Assembly: GCF_009765835.1 (NCBI RefSeq)
Contig: NZ_LMUS01000008.1
Coordinates: forward strand, 27,998 to 91,997
Direction of reading: 5' to 3'
DNA length: 64,000 bases
Source of the DNA: Granulicella sp. L56
GTDB taxonomy: Bacteria; Acidobacteriota; Terriglobia; Terriglobales; Acidobacteriaceae
This document shows, in pieces, positions 8,376 through 17,030 of this stretch (its first letter is position 1; each line of letters begins with the position of its first letter). The notes beneath the pieces were generated by a model, which saw only the letters and a list, made by a program, of their open reading frames with translations, was not told where the DNA came from and did not search any database. A program made the position numbers and the translations under genes.

Positions 8376-8831
8376 TCACGCGGCAAATCCGTAATCGAGT
8401 TGTAGGAGCATCTCTTCTACCAGCCGTGCTCCTGCTTCTGTGCGCAGCATCTCTAGCGGGCTGCGCCCCTCAAAACGAGACTTCTCCTTGCGTAGCCAGC
8501 GCGCAGCCTTGGCGTCGTCACCGAAGACCTCTTCGGCCAGGGAGGTGATGCGAGCGATCCGAACGGCGCGGTCGGATTCATCGTGGGTCAGAGACTCACG
8601 GCGGGTTTTCCGATGAACCAAGGTCCGGCGTGGAACGATGAAGCTGTAGATTTCTTCATCGCTCATCCCATGATGGGAAAGCGACTCAACCGAAGCGAGA
8701 GGAAGACGTTCATCCACCAAACGGGCAAGATCACGGTCAGAACGCAGCGACGTGACTCCGAGCTTCACCTCAATGCGGCGATAAAACATCGCCGGTTCCC
8801 GCTTTTCACGAACTTCGGCAGTTTGGGCCAT
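8376..8831 (-). CDS. Antitoxin of RES system, Xre/MbcA/ParS family
   Basis: A protein of 151 residues. It has the antitoxin architecture: an Xre-like helical N-terminal part (SLRSDRDLARLVDERLPLASVESL), then the C-terminal toxin-binding module with FGDDAKAARWLRKEK and SPLEMLRTEAGARLVEEML, the hallmark of the Xre/MbcA/ParS toxin-binding domain. It neutralises the RES enzyme encoded next and probably represses the promoter upstream of 8831. The gene order antitoxin-toxin is standard for this family. Confidence 0.85.
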   Translation of the reverse strand: MAQTAEVREKREPAMFYRRIEVKLGVTSLRSDRDLARLVDERLPLASVESLSHHGMSDEEIYSFIVPRRTLVHRKTRRESLTHDESDRAVRIARITSLAEEVFGDDAKAARWLRKEKSRFEGRSPLEMLRTEAGARLVEEMLLQLDYGFAA

Positions 8832-8921
8832 CGCGCCCTCCCAGGCAATCTGCCACGATTATATGGGCACATTGCTCAAACCGCAACCGGGTCGGATCAC
8901 TCACGAGAAGAGCGTTTCTCG

Positions 8922-9494
8922 TTACCTATTTAGCGTGTTGTAGTCCGTCGGCACTTGCGCAGCAGGAGCGTAGGTCAAGCGAATCACGTCTTCGGCGATT
9001 AGTTCGTTCGCAACTAAGCGGAGCGACGGCAGAGGGCCCGAGAAGAACGGCTTGCCGCTACCAAGCACGACAGGGTGCAGGTAGAGTCGATATTCATCAA
9101 TGAGACCAAGGTCGGTGAGGGCTCCAGCCAAGTCCGGGCCCCCGGCTTCAATTTCCCCAACGAGCTGTGCCTTCAGTCCTCGTATCAACGCGTCGATGTC
9201 ATCGGCGACAAGAGTTGCATTGGGCCCGACCGACTTCAACGAGCGCGACACAACCCACTTTGATTGACTGCGCCATGCAGCCGCGTATTCATGTTCTTCC
9301 GCGCCCCAGTTTGCATGGTCTTCATCCCAATAACGCATGATCTGGTACATGCGGCGACCGTACACCATGCCCGAAAGTCCGCGCACATCCTCGATGAAGT
9401 GACGAAAGAGCGCGGGGCGAGGTACAAATTTCTTGTGGTCGTGGTCGACATAGCCGTCCAGCGACTGGTTCAATGCATAGACGAGTTTTGCCAA
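8922..9494 (-). CDS. Dihydrofolate-reductase-like protein (RibD C-terminal family)
   Basis: About 190 residues of the RibD_C/DHFR-like fold: an N-terminal strand KLVYALNQSLDGYVDH, the central GMVYGRRMYQIM segment, an IEAGGPDLAGAL nucleotide-binding loop and a LHPVVLGSGKPFF motif near the C-terminus. These proteins are NADPH-dependent reductases of unassigned substrate and rarely replace FolA. I chose the TTG at 9494 because the GGAGG ribosome site lies eight bases before it; the longer frame would start inside that site. It lies within the island and is not obviously coupled to the neighbouring TA pair. Confidence 0.75.
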   Translation of the reverse strand: MAKLVYALNQSLDGYVDHDHKKFVPRPALFRHFIEDVRGLSGMVYGRRMYQIMRYWDEDHANWGAEEHEYAAAWRSQSKWVVSRSLKSVGPNATLVADDIDALIRGLKAQLVGEIEAGGPDLAGALTDLGLIDEYRLYLHPVVLGSGKPFFSGPLPSLRLVANELIAEDVIRLTYAPAAQVPTDYNTLNR

Positions 9495-10011
9495 GCTACA
9501 GACCTCCAAGCCAGATGTCAGAACACCTCTGAGGCGAGGTTACATAAAGGTGAAACTCGCCGCAATGTCTTTACCCGCTGATCGCTGACGCTAAGCGTGT
9601 TTCCCGATACCTATCCGGCGCACGAACGGTCCGAGGCGGGTCGAAACTTCCCGTAACGGCGTTTCCTGACGGTGGTCTTCTGCGATACCGATCCTGGTGG
9701 CCGAGGGATCGGTGAATGCAGCAATATTGGCGCACGGCTCCTTTAGTGCCCTGAGACACTCTTTGAAGCCCTTATTGTGGCCTTTTCTTGAACTGACGAC
9801 TTCTGCCGTGCAGACGTCTGCTCAAGTGGGAATCGAAGCCGAAGCTGCGTCGTGAGGCAGGACGATTGTCCACGTGTCGAACAGTCTCAGAGACAATTCT
9901 GGCATCTCACTAATGCGGGTTGGACGATTTCAACTCACATTGCGTCCTTCCCTCAGTTTTGATCGGCCCCCAGAGCAAGGTGCCTCCCGGGGTGATGGGG
10001 CTGGAAGATGA
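9495..10011. other. Intergenic region between DHFR-like gene and sensor kinase
   Basis: About 500 bases that presumably hold divergent promoters for the reductase (leftward) and the kinase-regulator pair (rightward). Short open frames here have no recognisable similarity. I find no repeat or RNA gene. Confidence 0.4.
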
Positions 10012-12405
10012 TTGCAAGGCCGCGATGGCCTAGAGGTGAATTTGCAAGACCAGATCTCAATAGACTTGGCGCGCAGTCGCATTATCGGCATCGGAGAGAT
10101 GGCGGATTTAGTACGACAGTACGACTGGAGTTCAACCTCGATTGGACCAGTCGAATCTTGGTCCAGAGAACTCGTCACTATTATCAATCTCACCTTGGCA
10201 TCTTCATCGCCCGCAAGAACGATGTGGGGAACCGACTTAATTTTGATTTATAACGACGCTTACCGTCCCTTTCCGGGCCCGCGCCATCCGTACGCACTTG
10301 GAAAATCTGCTCGCGAAGTTTATCGCGAATCTTGGCATATAGTGGGGCCAATGCTGGAGGAAGCTCTCGCCACTGGACAAACCGTTTTCCACGAAAAGCT
10401 CCTGGTTCCCCTCCCAACGGAATCTGGGCTAAGAGACGCGTATTTGAATTATGCTTTCAATCCGATTTTCGAGGACGGGCGAATTTGTGGGTTGTTCGGC
10501 TCGCTGCACGATGTCACAGGAGAAGTTGTGGCGGTTCGCAAGCTAGCAGAGAGCGAAGCGCGTGCGTCTCGCATTCTGCAAAGCATCGGGGACGCTGTGA
10601 TCGTCACAGACGAACAGGCGCTGATCACCGATATGAATCACGTTGCCGAGACCTTAACCGGCTGGACGTTAGACGATGCGCGAGGTCAGCTCCTTAGCAC
10701 CGTCTTTCACATTGTGGATGAGGAACAGCGTGAACTGGCCGAAAGCCCCGCAGACAAGGTTCGGCGCCTGGGTACCGTCATAGGTCTGGCCAATCACACG
10801 ATCTTGATCGGGAGAAGCGGAATCGAGACCGCGATCGATGACAGCGGAGCGCCGATCAGGGACAAAGATGGCAAGCTGACCGGGATTGTCTTGGTCTTCC
10901 GCGACATCACGGAAAGAAAGATGGCGGAAAGGACGCTAGCCGAAGGGCGAGCAAGGGCCTTTGAAGCTCTCCAGCAGGCTCCTGTCTTCTTTGCGCTTTT
11001 GCAAGGACCCGATCATGTGTTCACCATGGCGAACCCGCCCTACATGCGGTTAGTGAACAACCGCGAGGTCCTGAACAAACCCGTGAGAACCGCCCTACCT
11101 GAAGCTGTTGGGCAGGGCTATATTGAAATCCTCGATAAGGTTTTTCAGGGCGAGCCATTTGTGGGAAGCGGTCTTCGCTTTCAAGTGGACAATAGTGATG
11201 GCTTACCTCCAGATGAACACGTGATCGACTTCCTGTATCAACCATTGCGTGAAACTGACGGCAGTGTGTCAGGAATCATTGTGCTCGGGAATGATGTGAC
11301 GGTCAGAAAGACTGCCGAGGAAGCGATGCAGCGGCTTGCCGCGATTGTGGATTCTTCCGACGATGTGATCCTGAGTAAAGATCTGAACGGAATAATCACG
11401 AGTTGGAATGCGGCCGCAAGCCGCCTGTTCGGCTATACACCTAAGGAAATGATCGGCGAATCTATTCTCAAGCTAATTCCCGAGTCTCTACGATCAGAAG
11501 AAACAGAGTTTCTTGAAAGCGTTCGGGCCGGAAAGCATGTGGAACACTTCGATACAGTTCGTCTTACGAAAGATGGAAACCTTATTGAGGTATCCCTCAC
11601 AATTTCTCCCATCCGAGATGCCGACGGACGCGTCATTGGAGCCTCAAAAATCCTCCGCGACGTCTCCGACCGGAAACGCATCGAACGATCCCTGATTCAA
11701 GCGGAGAAGATTGCGGCTACCGGACGGATGGCAGCAACGATCGCTCACGAGATCAACAATCCCTTGGATGCAGTGGTGAATTTGCTATACCTGCTTCGTC
11801 CGATAATCCATGACCAAGATGGAATCACCTACCTCGCGATGGCGGAGGCCGAACTCGAACGTGTTTCTCATATCGCAAAGCAGACCCTCGGATACTACAG
11901 GGAAAACGCTGCGGCATCGAAGGCATCTCTTAGCGAAATTGCCAAGCACGCAGTTGCCGTCTACTCGCCTCGTTGCACTGCTGCGGGCATCACCATCTCT
12001 ACTTCATTCCGATCTTCACGATTGCTAACGCTGCGCCGCGGCGAGATGACGCAAGTGATATCAAACCTTATTGCAAATTCCATACACGCGATGCCGGATG
12101 GAGGCCATTTATCGCTCATTGTCGAGGACGCCGATCAGCCCGTGAGCGGAATAACACTCAAGATTTCTGACGATGGGGTAGGCATCGCTTCCGGCAACCT
12201 GCTCAAGGTCTTTGAAGCCTTTTTCACAACTCGTACTACCGTTGGCACAGGAATTGGATTGTTCGTCGCGAAGCAATTCATTGAAGGGCACGGCGGATTT
12301 ATCAGCGTTACGAGCCAAGTCAATGCGGAAAACCATGGCACAACGTTCTGCATATATTTGCCACTCCACACACCGTACGAGATTTCGGCTGACGCTCACG
12401 ACTAA
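10012..12405 (+). CDS. Multi-PAS sensor histidine kinase
   Basis: A cytoplasmic kinase of about 797 residues without membrane segments. Four PAS-type domains can be seen: the N-terminal one (GEMADLVRQYDW ... SLHDVTGE, roughly 30-180), one at about 185-305 ending in VFRDITERK, one at about 315-440 ending in GNDVTVRK, and one at about 445-560 ending in ILRDVSDRK. The HisKA box AATIAHEINNPLDA follows, with phosphorylatable His579, then a HATPase_c domain with N-box NLIANSIHAM, SDDGVGI and TGIGL. The start is uncertain: TTG 10012 and GTG 10036 are in frame, and ATG 10099 would remove a conserved upstream segment. A REC protein follows 12 bases downstream. The kinase core is closely similar to that of the nearby phytochrome, which suggests a shared pathway. 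Confidence 0.85.
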   Translation: MQGRDGLEVNLQDQISIDLARSRIIGIGEMADLVRQYDWSSTSIGPVESWSRELVTIINLTLASSSPARTMWGTDLILIYNDAYRPFPGPRHPYALGKSAREVYRESWHIVGPMLEEALATGQTVFHEKLLVPLPTESGLRDAYLNYAFNPIFEDGRICGLFGSLHDVTGEVVAVRKLAESEARASRILQSIGDAVIVTDEQALITDMNHVAETLTGWTLDDARGQLLSTVFHIVDEEQRELAESPADKVRRLGTVIGLANHTILIGRSGIETAIDDSGAPIRDKDGKLTGIVLVFRDITERKMAERTLAEGRARAFEALQQAPVFFALLQGPDHVFTMANPPYMRLVNNREVLNKPVRTALPEAVGQGYIEILDKVFQGEPFVGSGLRFQVDNSDGLPPDEHVIDFLYQPLRETDGSVSGIIVLGNDVTVRKTAEEAMQRLAAIVDSSDDVILSKDLNGIITSWNAAASRLFGYTPKEMIGESILKLIPESLRSEETEFLESVRAGKHVEHFDTVRLTKDGNLIEVSLTISPIRDADGRVIGASKILRDVSDRKRIERSLIQAEKIAATGRMAATIAHEINNPLDAVVNLLYLLRPIIHDQDGITYLAMAEAELERVSHIAKQTLGYYRENAAASKASLSEIAKHAVAVYSPRCTAAGITISTSFRSSRLLTLRRGEMTQVISNLIANSIHAMPDGGHLSLIVEDADQPVSGITLKISDDGVGIASGNLLKVFEAFFTTRTTVGTGIGLFVAKQFIEGHGGFISVTSQVNAENHGTTFCIYLPLHTPYEISADAHD

Positions 12406-12417
12406 GGACGAATTTAC

Positions 12418-13026
12418 ATGGCTGCCAATTCATTTCCATACCGTGTTCTCTTCGTTGAAGATGAACAGAGCCTGCGCGAAACAGGCGAGCTGCTTCTTAA
12501 ATCGAGGGGCTACGAAGTCCTTTGCGCCGAAGATGGCTTTGAGGGCTTGATCGCTCTTAAACGCTCTCTGCCAGACATCATCATCTCGGACCTGCGCATG
12601 CCAAACATGAACGGGTTCGAGTTCCTATCGGTCGTGAGACGGCGTTTCCCCGCCATACCGGTGATCGTAGTCTCCGGCGAATTCACAGGACTGAGTGTTC
12701 CTGAAAGCGTACTCGCGGATGCTTTTTTCCCTAAGGGGAACTACAAGCCCAATGACTTGTTCAGCAAGATCGCGGACCTACTTGAAGAACTGCCGACTCG
12801 TCCAAAACTCGGCAAACCGAGTAAAGCTGCTGTATGGGTCAAAAACGATAAAGGGACAATCGCCGTAACGTGTTCGGAATGTTTACGGACATTTCCAGTT
12901 CCCGACGCGTTGGCGGGTGTAAATGAGGTCGAATGTGACTTCTGCTCGTCCATGATCAGATTTGAGATTATCGGAGAGCCATTTGCTTCTGATGCAGCCC
13001 TGCCATTCGTACGGCGACCTGCCTGA
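12418..13026 (+). CDS. Response regulator with C-terminal zinc-ribbon-like domain
   Basis: A protein of 202 residues. Residues 1-122 form a receiver domain with acidic pocket Glu14/Asp15, phospho-acceptor Asp58 in ISDLRMPNMNG, and Lys106 in FFPKGNY. The C-terminal part has two Cys pairs, C152-x2-C155 and C173-x2-C176, spaced like a zinc ribbon. There is no helix-turn-helix or enzyme domain, so output may be protein-protein or nucleic-acid binding through the ribbon. An AGGA box precedes the ATG. It is the obvious partner of the PAS kinase just upstream and possibly also of the phytochrome kinase, which converges on it and has no receiver of its own nearby. Confidence 0.85.
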   Translation: MAANSFPYRVLFVEDEQSLRETGELLLKSRGYEVLCAEDGFEGLIALKRSLPDIIISDLRMPNMNGFEFLSVVRRRFPAIPVIVVSGEFTGLSVPESVLADAFFPKGNYKPNDLFSKIADLLEELPTRPKLGKPSKAAVWVKNDKGTIAVTCSECLRTFPVPDALAGVNEVECDFCSSMIRFEIIGEPFASDAALPFVRRPA

Positions 13027-13188
13027 GTTTTCGCTCGAACATCTTTCTTAAGCGACCTTTGGATCTTCTCCAAGACGATTTGAACGAACGAGGTCAGTAA
13101 CGTGCGGCCGACTCTCCGGTGCTAATTGGCAACATATGGCAGCAGGATGGTGAGGAGTCCAAGCTAGGCGTCAATGATTTGATTTTGG

Positions 13189-15783
13189 TCAATCTATGGA
13201 TGGATCGGGGTTTCTCGGCAACCGAACTCGAACTTCAGTCCCGATACCAACCTGACTTTTTATGATCAGATTTCCAGCGTGACGTTCCACAATCTCATAG
13301 GAGATGTAGAGGCCAAGGCCGTTGCCAAGGTCGCCTCTCGTGCTGTAGAACGGCTCGAAGAGGTGTCGTAACGCCTCGTCGTCCATGCCGTGCCCGTTAT
13401 CCCAGATTTTGATCTCCGACATGTCGCCATCCTCCCTGGCACTGAGCCTGATTTCACCCCCTACAACCACAGCCTGAATTGCATTCGCTATTAAATTTGC
13501 CAACACCTGCGATATCTGACCGATCGTGCCGTAAACGGGGACATTTTCTCCGCCTTCGATCAGAACATTGACCTCCCGGTTTTTTATCTTGCCAGCGAAG
13601 AGTTGCAGTATGTCTTTGAAAAAATACCCTGCGGTTCTAGACTGTGGTCTCTGGACACTTTCCTTCGACCAGCGAAGTGTCTGCTTTGTGATTCCCGAAA
13701 TTCTCTGCAGCTCACTCTCTGCCGATTCAATATAACCGCGAGCGGTTTCGTCTTCTTTGACTCGATTGTTCAAGAGGTACAGAAGGTTGATAATGGCCTC
13801 CAGCGGGTTGTTGATTTCGTGTGCGACGACGCTGGTCATTCTTCCTGTAAGGGCGAGTTTTTCTGTCATTCGCAGCGCCGCTTCGCGTTGTCGCCGATCG
13901 GTAAGATCGATGCAAGTGCCTGCCCAACCCGCTCTCTTACCATCGGCACGGAAGTATGGGATGGCACGAACCAGATTCCATCGGTCCGCATCATTGGATG
14001 GCGGGTGAAATCGCACTTCCAGCTCAAAGGGGATACCCTCTGTGACGGCGGCTGTCCAAAGCTTGCCGGAGCGGAGTTGGTCTTCTAGCAAAATACGTTC
14101 CTGCTCATACCAACGGCCCTGACTGGCAAAACCCTGTTCGATCCATTTCTGGTTCACAAAGGTGAGCTGACCATCATCATCTGACGTCCAGACGGGGTGA
14201 GGCAAGGCATTGGTTAATTGCAAAAATCGTGCCTCCCCGAGTTGCACGGCTTCTTCCGCACGTCTCAGGCTGATGGTCATGATCGCCCCGCGAAACTCTG
14301 TGGCCGATTCAACCTCAACTTCAGTCCAGGGCTTGCATCTGCCACGGACAAGCTCACTCCAGATTTCAAATGATTTTCTGGGGTTGAGTTTTTGACTCTT
14401 ATCTTCAGTCTTGCCAGGTTCACCAGCCCACCGCACCGTTCGTACTACCTCGGGCCGAAACCACATGAGGTAGCTCTGACGGACGTGAGAGATTCGAACT
14501 ACCAGCAGACCACTAGCAACCTCGCTGAATTCCGATGCCCAACCGATCTCGTTACTAAGACAGTGGCTCTCGAATACTTCGCAATCTGGCCTTCTGTCCA
14601 TCCACTCCGCCAGCCTTTTTAGATCGGAGCCCAAAGGGGTGATCCCGGATACCGTAAATTGCCCATCCATCACGAGCGCTGCACCTTCCGCGTCGGTGAT
14701 CTGGATCAAATCCCCCATCTGGTCCGCCATTGCTAGGAGGTAGTTATTCTCGGCAGCCATTTGGGTCAACATACGACGCTGTACTGCGTGGAAGTGCACC
14801 ATCTGATGCAAACTCGCTGAGGTTGCAAGGCTCGTCAACTGAGTGGCAACCAGCCGGGTCAGCAGATCGCACGCACTGCGCACCAGGTAAGGCACCGTGC
14901 GCGGTTTTTTGTGATGCCCGCTGATGAGTCCCCAGAGCTTTCCTTCGCAGATGATCGAGATCGACATAGAAGACATCGTCCCCATATTGCGCATGTACTC
15001 CAAATGAACGGGAGAGACACTCCGAAGGATCGACATGGAAAGGTCCAGTGACCCTAGCAGTCGTTTATTGAGCCCATGCAGGGGCGACGGAACATAACTT
15101 GCATCCGGAATGATCCGGACTGTATTGAGGACGTATAGGTCGCGGGCCTGTTGCGGAATATCCGAAGCTGGGAATCTGAGATCGAGATAGCTGGGAAGAG
15201 TTCCATCGTTTTGCTCACATAGAACGGTGCCGTGGCCAGCCTCATCGAAGCGATAAAGGAGAATGCGATTGAAACCAGTAAGCTCTCCTATCTGTTCTGT
15301 AATCGCCTGGCAAAGCTCTATTTCGGTGTGAAGGTTATTGAGCTTGCTGACAAAGTTTGTGAAGACCTGATTCGTCATCTCGGGGCTGGTGAGGCGGTCC
15401 GTAAGTTCGAATTCAAGGATACGTTCGCCGTTCACCCGATGGGTCACGATACTGAAGAACCGCCCCCGCATCTGAAACGAGCCCGGGTAGGTAAGGAGCC
15501 CTTTGTCACCGCTGGAGTGGATGACGGCGCTCAGAGCTCCAAGAATCTCGCGCTCGAAAATGGTTTCCAGCGGCGCACCAAGGATCAGTCCTAACGGAAC
15601 TTCGAGGAACTCTTCGGTGTTTTGACTCGCACCGACGACATGTTCATCGCGATCATCCAGCAGTAAAAGGAAGCCATGACGCTGAATACTACCCGGAATA
15701 CGGATTGGCTCGTCTGCGCAATTCTGCCCACTCCGACTGACGTTGTCGGGGATATTTATATCGCCTACAAGGCTAACTTCCAT
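13189..15783 (-). CDS. bphP: Bacteriophytochrome histidine kinase
   Basis: The start is taken at the ATG at 15783, which overlaps the end of the heme oxygenase gene by 11 bases and gives 864 residues; an upstream in-frame start at 15867 is less likely. The photosensory core is complete: PAS with biliverdin-binding Cys22 in NCADEPIRIPGSIQRHG, GAF with RFPASDIPQQARDLYV and the conserved His of WGLISGHH, and PHY with the tongue motif PRKSF. An additional PAS domain (about 510-630) precedes the kinase. His655 in VVAHEINNPLEA is the phosphorylation site, and the HATPase_c domain has WDNGHGMD and LGNGLGLYI. It should sense red/far-red light. With bphO it is a self-sufficient light sensor. It sits in the island beside a paralogous PAS kinase. 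Confidence 0.95.
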   Translation of the reverse strand: MEVSLVGDINIPDNVSRSGQNCADEPIRIPGSIQRHGFLLLLDDRDEHVVGASQNTEEFLEVPLGLILGAPLETIFEREILGALSAVIHSSGDKGLLTYPGSFQMRGRFFSIVTHRVNGERILEFELTDRLTSPEMTNQVFTNFVSKLNNLHTEIELCQAITEQIGELTGFNRILLYRFDEAGHGTVLCEQNDGTLPSYLDLRFPASDIPQQARDLYVLNTVRIIPDASYVPSPLHGLNKRLLGSLDLSMSILRSVSPVHLEYMRNMGTMSSMSISIICEGKLWGLISGHHKKPRTVPYLVRSACDLLTRLVATQLTSLATSASLHQMVHFHAVQRRMLTQMAAENNYLLAMADQMGDLIQITDAEGAALVMDGQFTVSGITPLGSDLKRLAEWMDRRPDCEVFESHCLSNEIGWASEFSEVASGLLVVRISHVRQSYLMWFRPEVVRTVRWAGEPGKTEDKSQKLNPRKSFEIWSELVRGRCKPWTEVEVESATEFRGAIMTISLRRAEEAVQLGEARFLQLTNALPHPVWTSDDDGQLTFVNQKWIEQGFASQGRWYEQERILLEDQLRSGKLWTAAVTEGIPFELEVRFHPPSNDADRWNLVRAIPYFRADGKRAGWAGTCIDLTDRRQREAALRMTEKLALTGRMTSVVAHEINNPLEAIINLLYLLNNRVKEDETARGYIESAESELQRISGITKQTLRWSKESVQRPQSRTAGYFFKDILQLFAGKIKNREVNVLIEGGENVPVYGTIGQISQVLANLIANAIQAVVVGGEIRLSAREDGDMSEIKIWDNGHGMDDEALRHLFEPFYSTRGDLGNGLGLYISYEIVERHAGNLIIKSQVGIGTEVRVRLPRNPDPSID

Positions 15784-16366
15784 CCACGGCCGATTTCCTC
15801 TGCATCCATGTTCCGAAAGTACTAAACATTGCTTTGGCAGAGGCCACCACGGCGTCTGTTTGTTCATCTGGAATTCGCAGCTTCAACATTTCACAGAACT
15901 CCTTCCACAATGGCCCGGTCTGACTGCCGCGACCGCGAAAATACGAACTTCCCTGACCTTCGCTGAGATGAAGTGCTGTTTCGACGTGGCGAGCAATGAA
16001 TTGTCCGCCCAGGGTCGATCCTTCCATGACATACATGGTCCCGAAAAGCCCAGGGAGATCATTCATCTCCGGTAGCGCAGGACGCCGGTCATCTTTTTCA
16101 ACTACCCCGAACCATGCCAGGTCTAGTTCTAGGAGAGGACGTCTCCGTCGGGCGCGGACTGCCGGCTGGAGCCATTCAGGGGCAATCTCAGCAGCTCGCT
16201 CTTCCCAGGCGACGACTACTCCGTATATACGTTGGAGACACTGAACATACTCTGCTACGTTGAGCCCTTGATGCATCAGCGGAACGGTACCCTCCACCTT
16301 GCGATGGTCGACTTCAGTCTCCTGTCTCAATATCTGCATGTCCAAGTCGCGGCGCTCCTCGAACAC
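15773..16366 (-). CDS. bphO: Biliverdin-producing heme oxygenase
   Basis: A BphO-type heme oxygenase of about 190-197 residues. The proximal heme ligand is the His in ETEVDHRKVEG near the N-terminus. The distal-helix region reads GLFGTMYVMEGSTLGGQFIARHV, matching the glycine-rich helix of bacterial heme oxygenases. It opens heme to biliverdin, the chromophore of the phytochrome encoded immediately downstream, with which it overlaps by 11 bases. The start is not certain: GTG 16366, TTG 16345 and ATG 16339 are in frame, and a GAGGAG box is best spaced for TTG 16345. Confidence 0.93.
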   Translation of the reverse strand: MFEERRDLDMQILRQETEVDHRKVEGTVPLMHQGLNVAEYVQCLQRIYGVVVAWEERAAEIAPEWLQPAVRARRRRPLLELDLAWFGVVEKDDRRPALPEMNDLPGLFGTMYVMEGSTLGGQFIARHVETALHLSEGQGSSYFRGRGSQTGPLWKEFCEMLKLRIPDEQTDAVVASAKAMFSTFGTWMQRKSAVDGS

Positions 16367-16600
16367 AATTTTGAGAATGTACTGGTGAAGCCAGTTATAC
16401 GCTTTTTTACCTTCAGAGACCCGAAAAGCTCAGTTCGACAGCATTTCGCGAGGCAATCCACTACCTCTTGCCCTGGTGAGAGTCGGAAACTTGAACCGAT
16501 TCGGGCAAATCAGTAACGGACAATCTTCTTGTCGCGAGAAACTCTTGGATTGACGCGAAATCGCCGAGTGACTCATCGCACCGGATTAGTACCGATATGT

Positions 16601-16707
16601 CGGCTTCTGGGAAGTTGCGGTCACGTCTGGAGTACGGTCAACCCGGAAACTGATCCACTACCCGGGTTTCCCGGGCAACAGTTAATCAGGGTCCAGAAAG
16701 TATTGCG
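16601..16707. repeat. 107-base repeat, copy 2 (inside island)
   Basis: Gap-free match to 7461-7567 (about 84 percent by eye). Its right end overlaps the last codons of the XRE gene on the minus strand, so the conserved unit is an XRE 3' end plus about 80 bases of 3' flank. The remaining bases between 16367 and 16600 hold nothing I recognise. Confidence 0.8.
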
Positions 16708-16948
16708 GAGGCTTCGCATATATCTGAGCAAGTTGAATGAGTTCAAAGACTTCGATGCTGCGCTCGCCCGTCTCGCATTTCGAGAGAAACGAATGCGCCC
16801 TTTCCATGCGTGCAGAGACTTCCCGCTGCGTTAGGCCCGCTTCTTCGCGGGCCGAGATCAGCTTTTCGATAAGTCTGTCGTAAAGAACCTGATGATGCGT
16901 TGTCCTCCCCTTGCGGGAGACTCGTGTCTCAGGCTTCTTCTTCGTCAC
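16682..16948 (-). CDS. XRE-family transcriptional regulator
   Basis: A small DNA-binding protein of 88 residues. An N-terminal basic tail (MTKKKPETRVSRKGR) is followed by a Cro/CI helix-turn-helix (residues about 25-80: REEAGLTQREVSARMERAHSFLSKCETG, then ERSIEVFELIQLAQ). It has no effector domain. It is transcribed toward the phytochrome operon. A short inverted repeat upstream (16978-16991) lies between it and a divergent frameshifted small gene and is a candidate autoregulatory operator. A stump of a second copy of its 3' end lies at 7461-7567. Confidence 0.85.
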   Translation of the reverse strand: MTKKKPETRVSRKGRTTHHQVLYDRLIEKLISAREEAGLTQREVSARMERAHSFLSKCETGERSIEVFELIQLAQIYAKPPQYFLDPD

Positions 16949-16977
16949 CCTTCAAGTGTGGTAAATGCTTGACGAAT

Positions 16978-16991
16978 CCCCTAATAAGGGG
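16978..16991. promoter_or_regulatory. Inverted repeat, candidate operator of XRE regulator
   Basis: CCCCT-AATA-AGGGG is a perfect 5-base inverted repeat, 30 bases upstream of the XRE start and 40 bases upstream of the divergent GTG at 17031. Position and symmetry suit an autoregulated Cro-like repressor. Binding is inferred. Confidence 0.4.
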
Positions 16992-17030
16992 CAATCTGGC
17001 TGTCATCGAATGCCTTTAAGGGAGGTAGAT

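Noticed and set aside
9571-9759. A short minus-strand frame between the reductase and the PAS kinase
   Set aside because: No ribosome site, no domain and composition unlike neighbouring genes; I first considered an IS remnant but saw no inverted ends or transposase motif.
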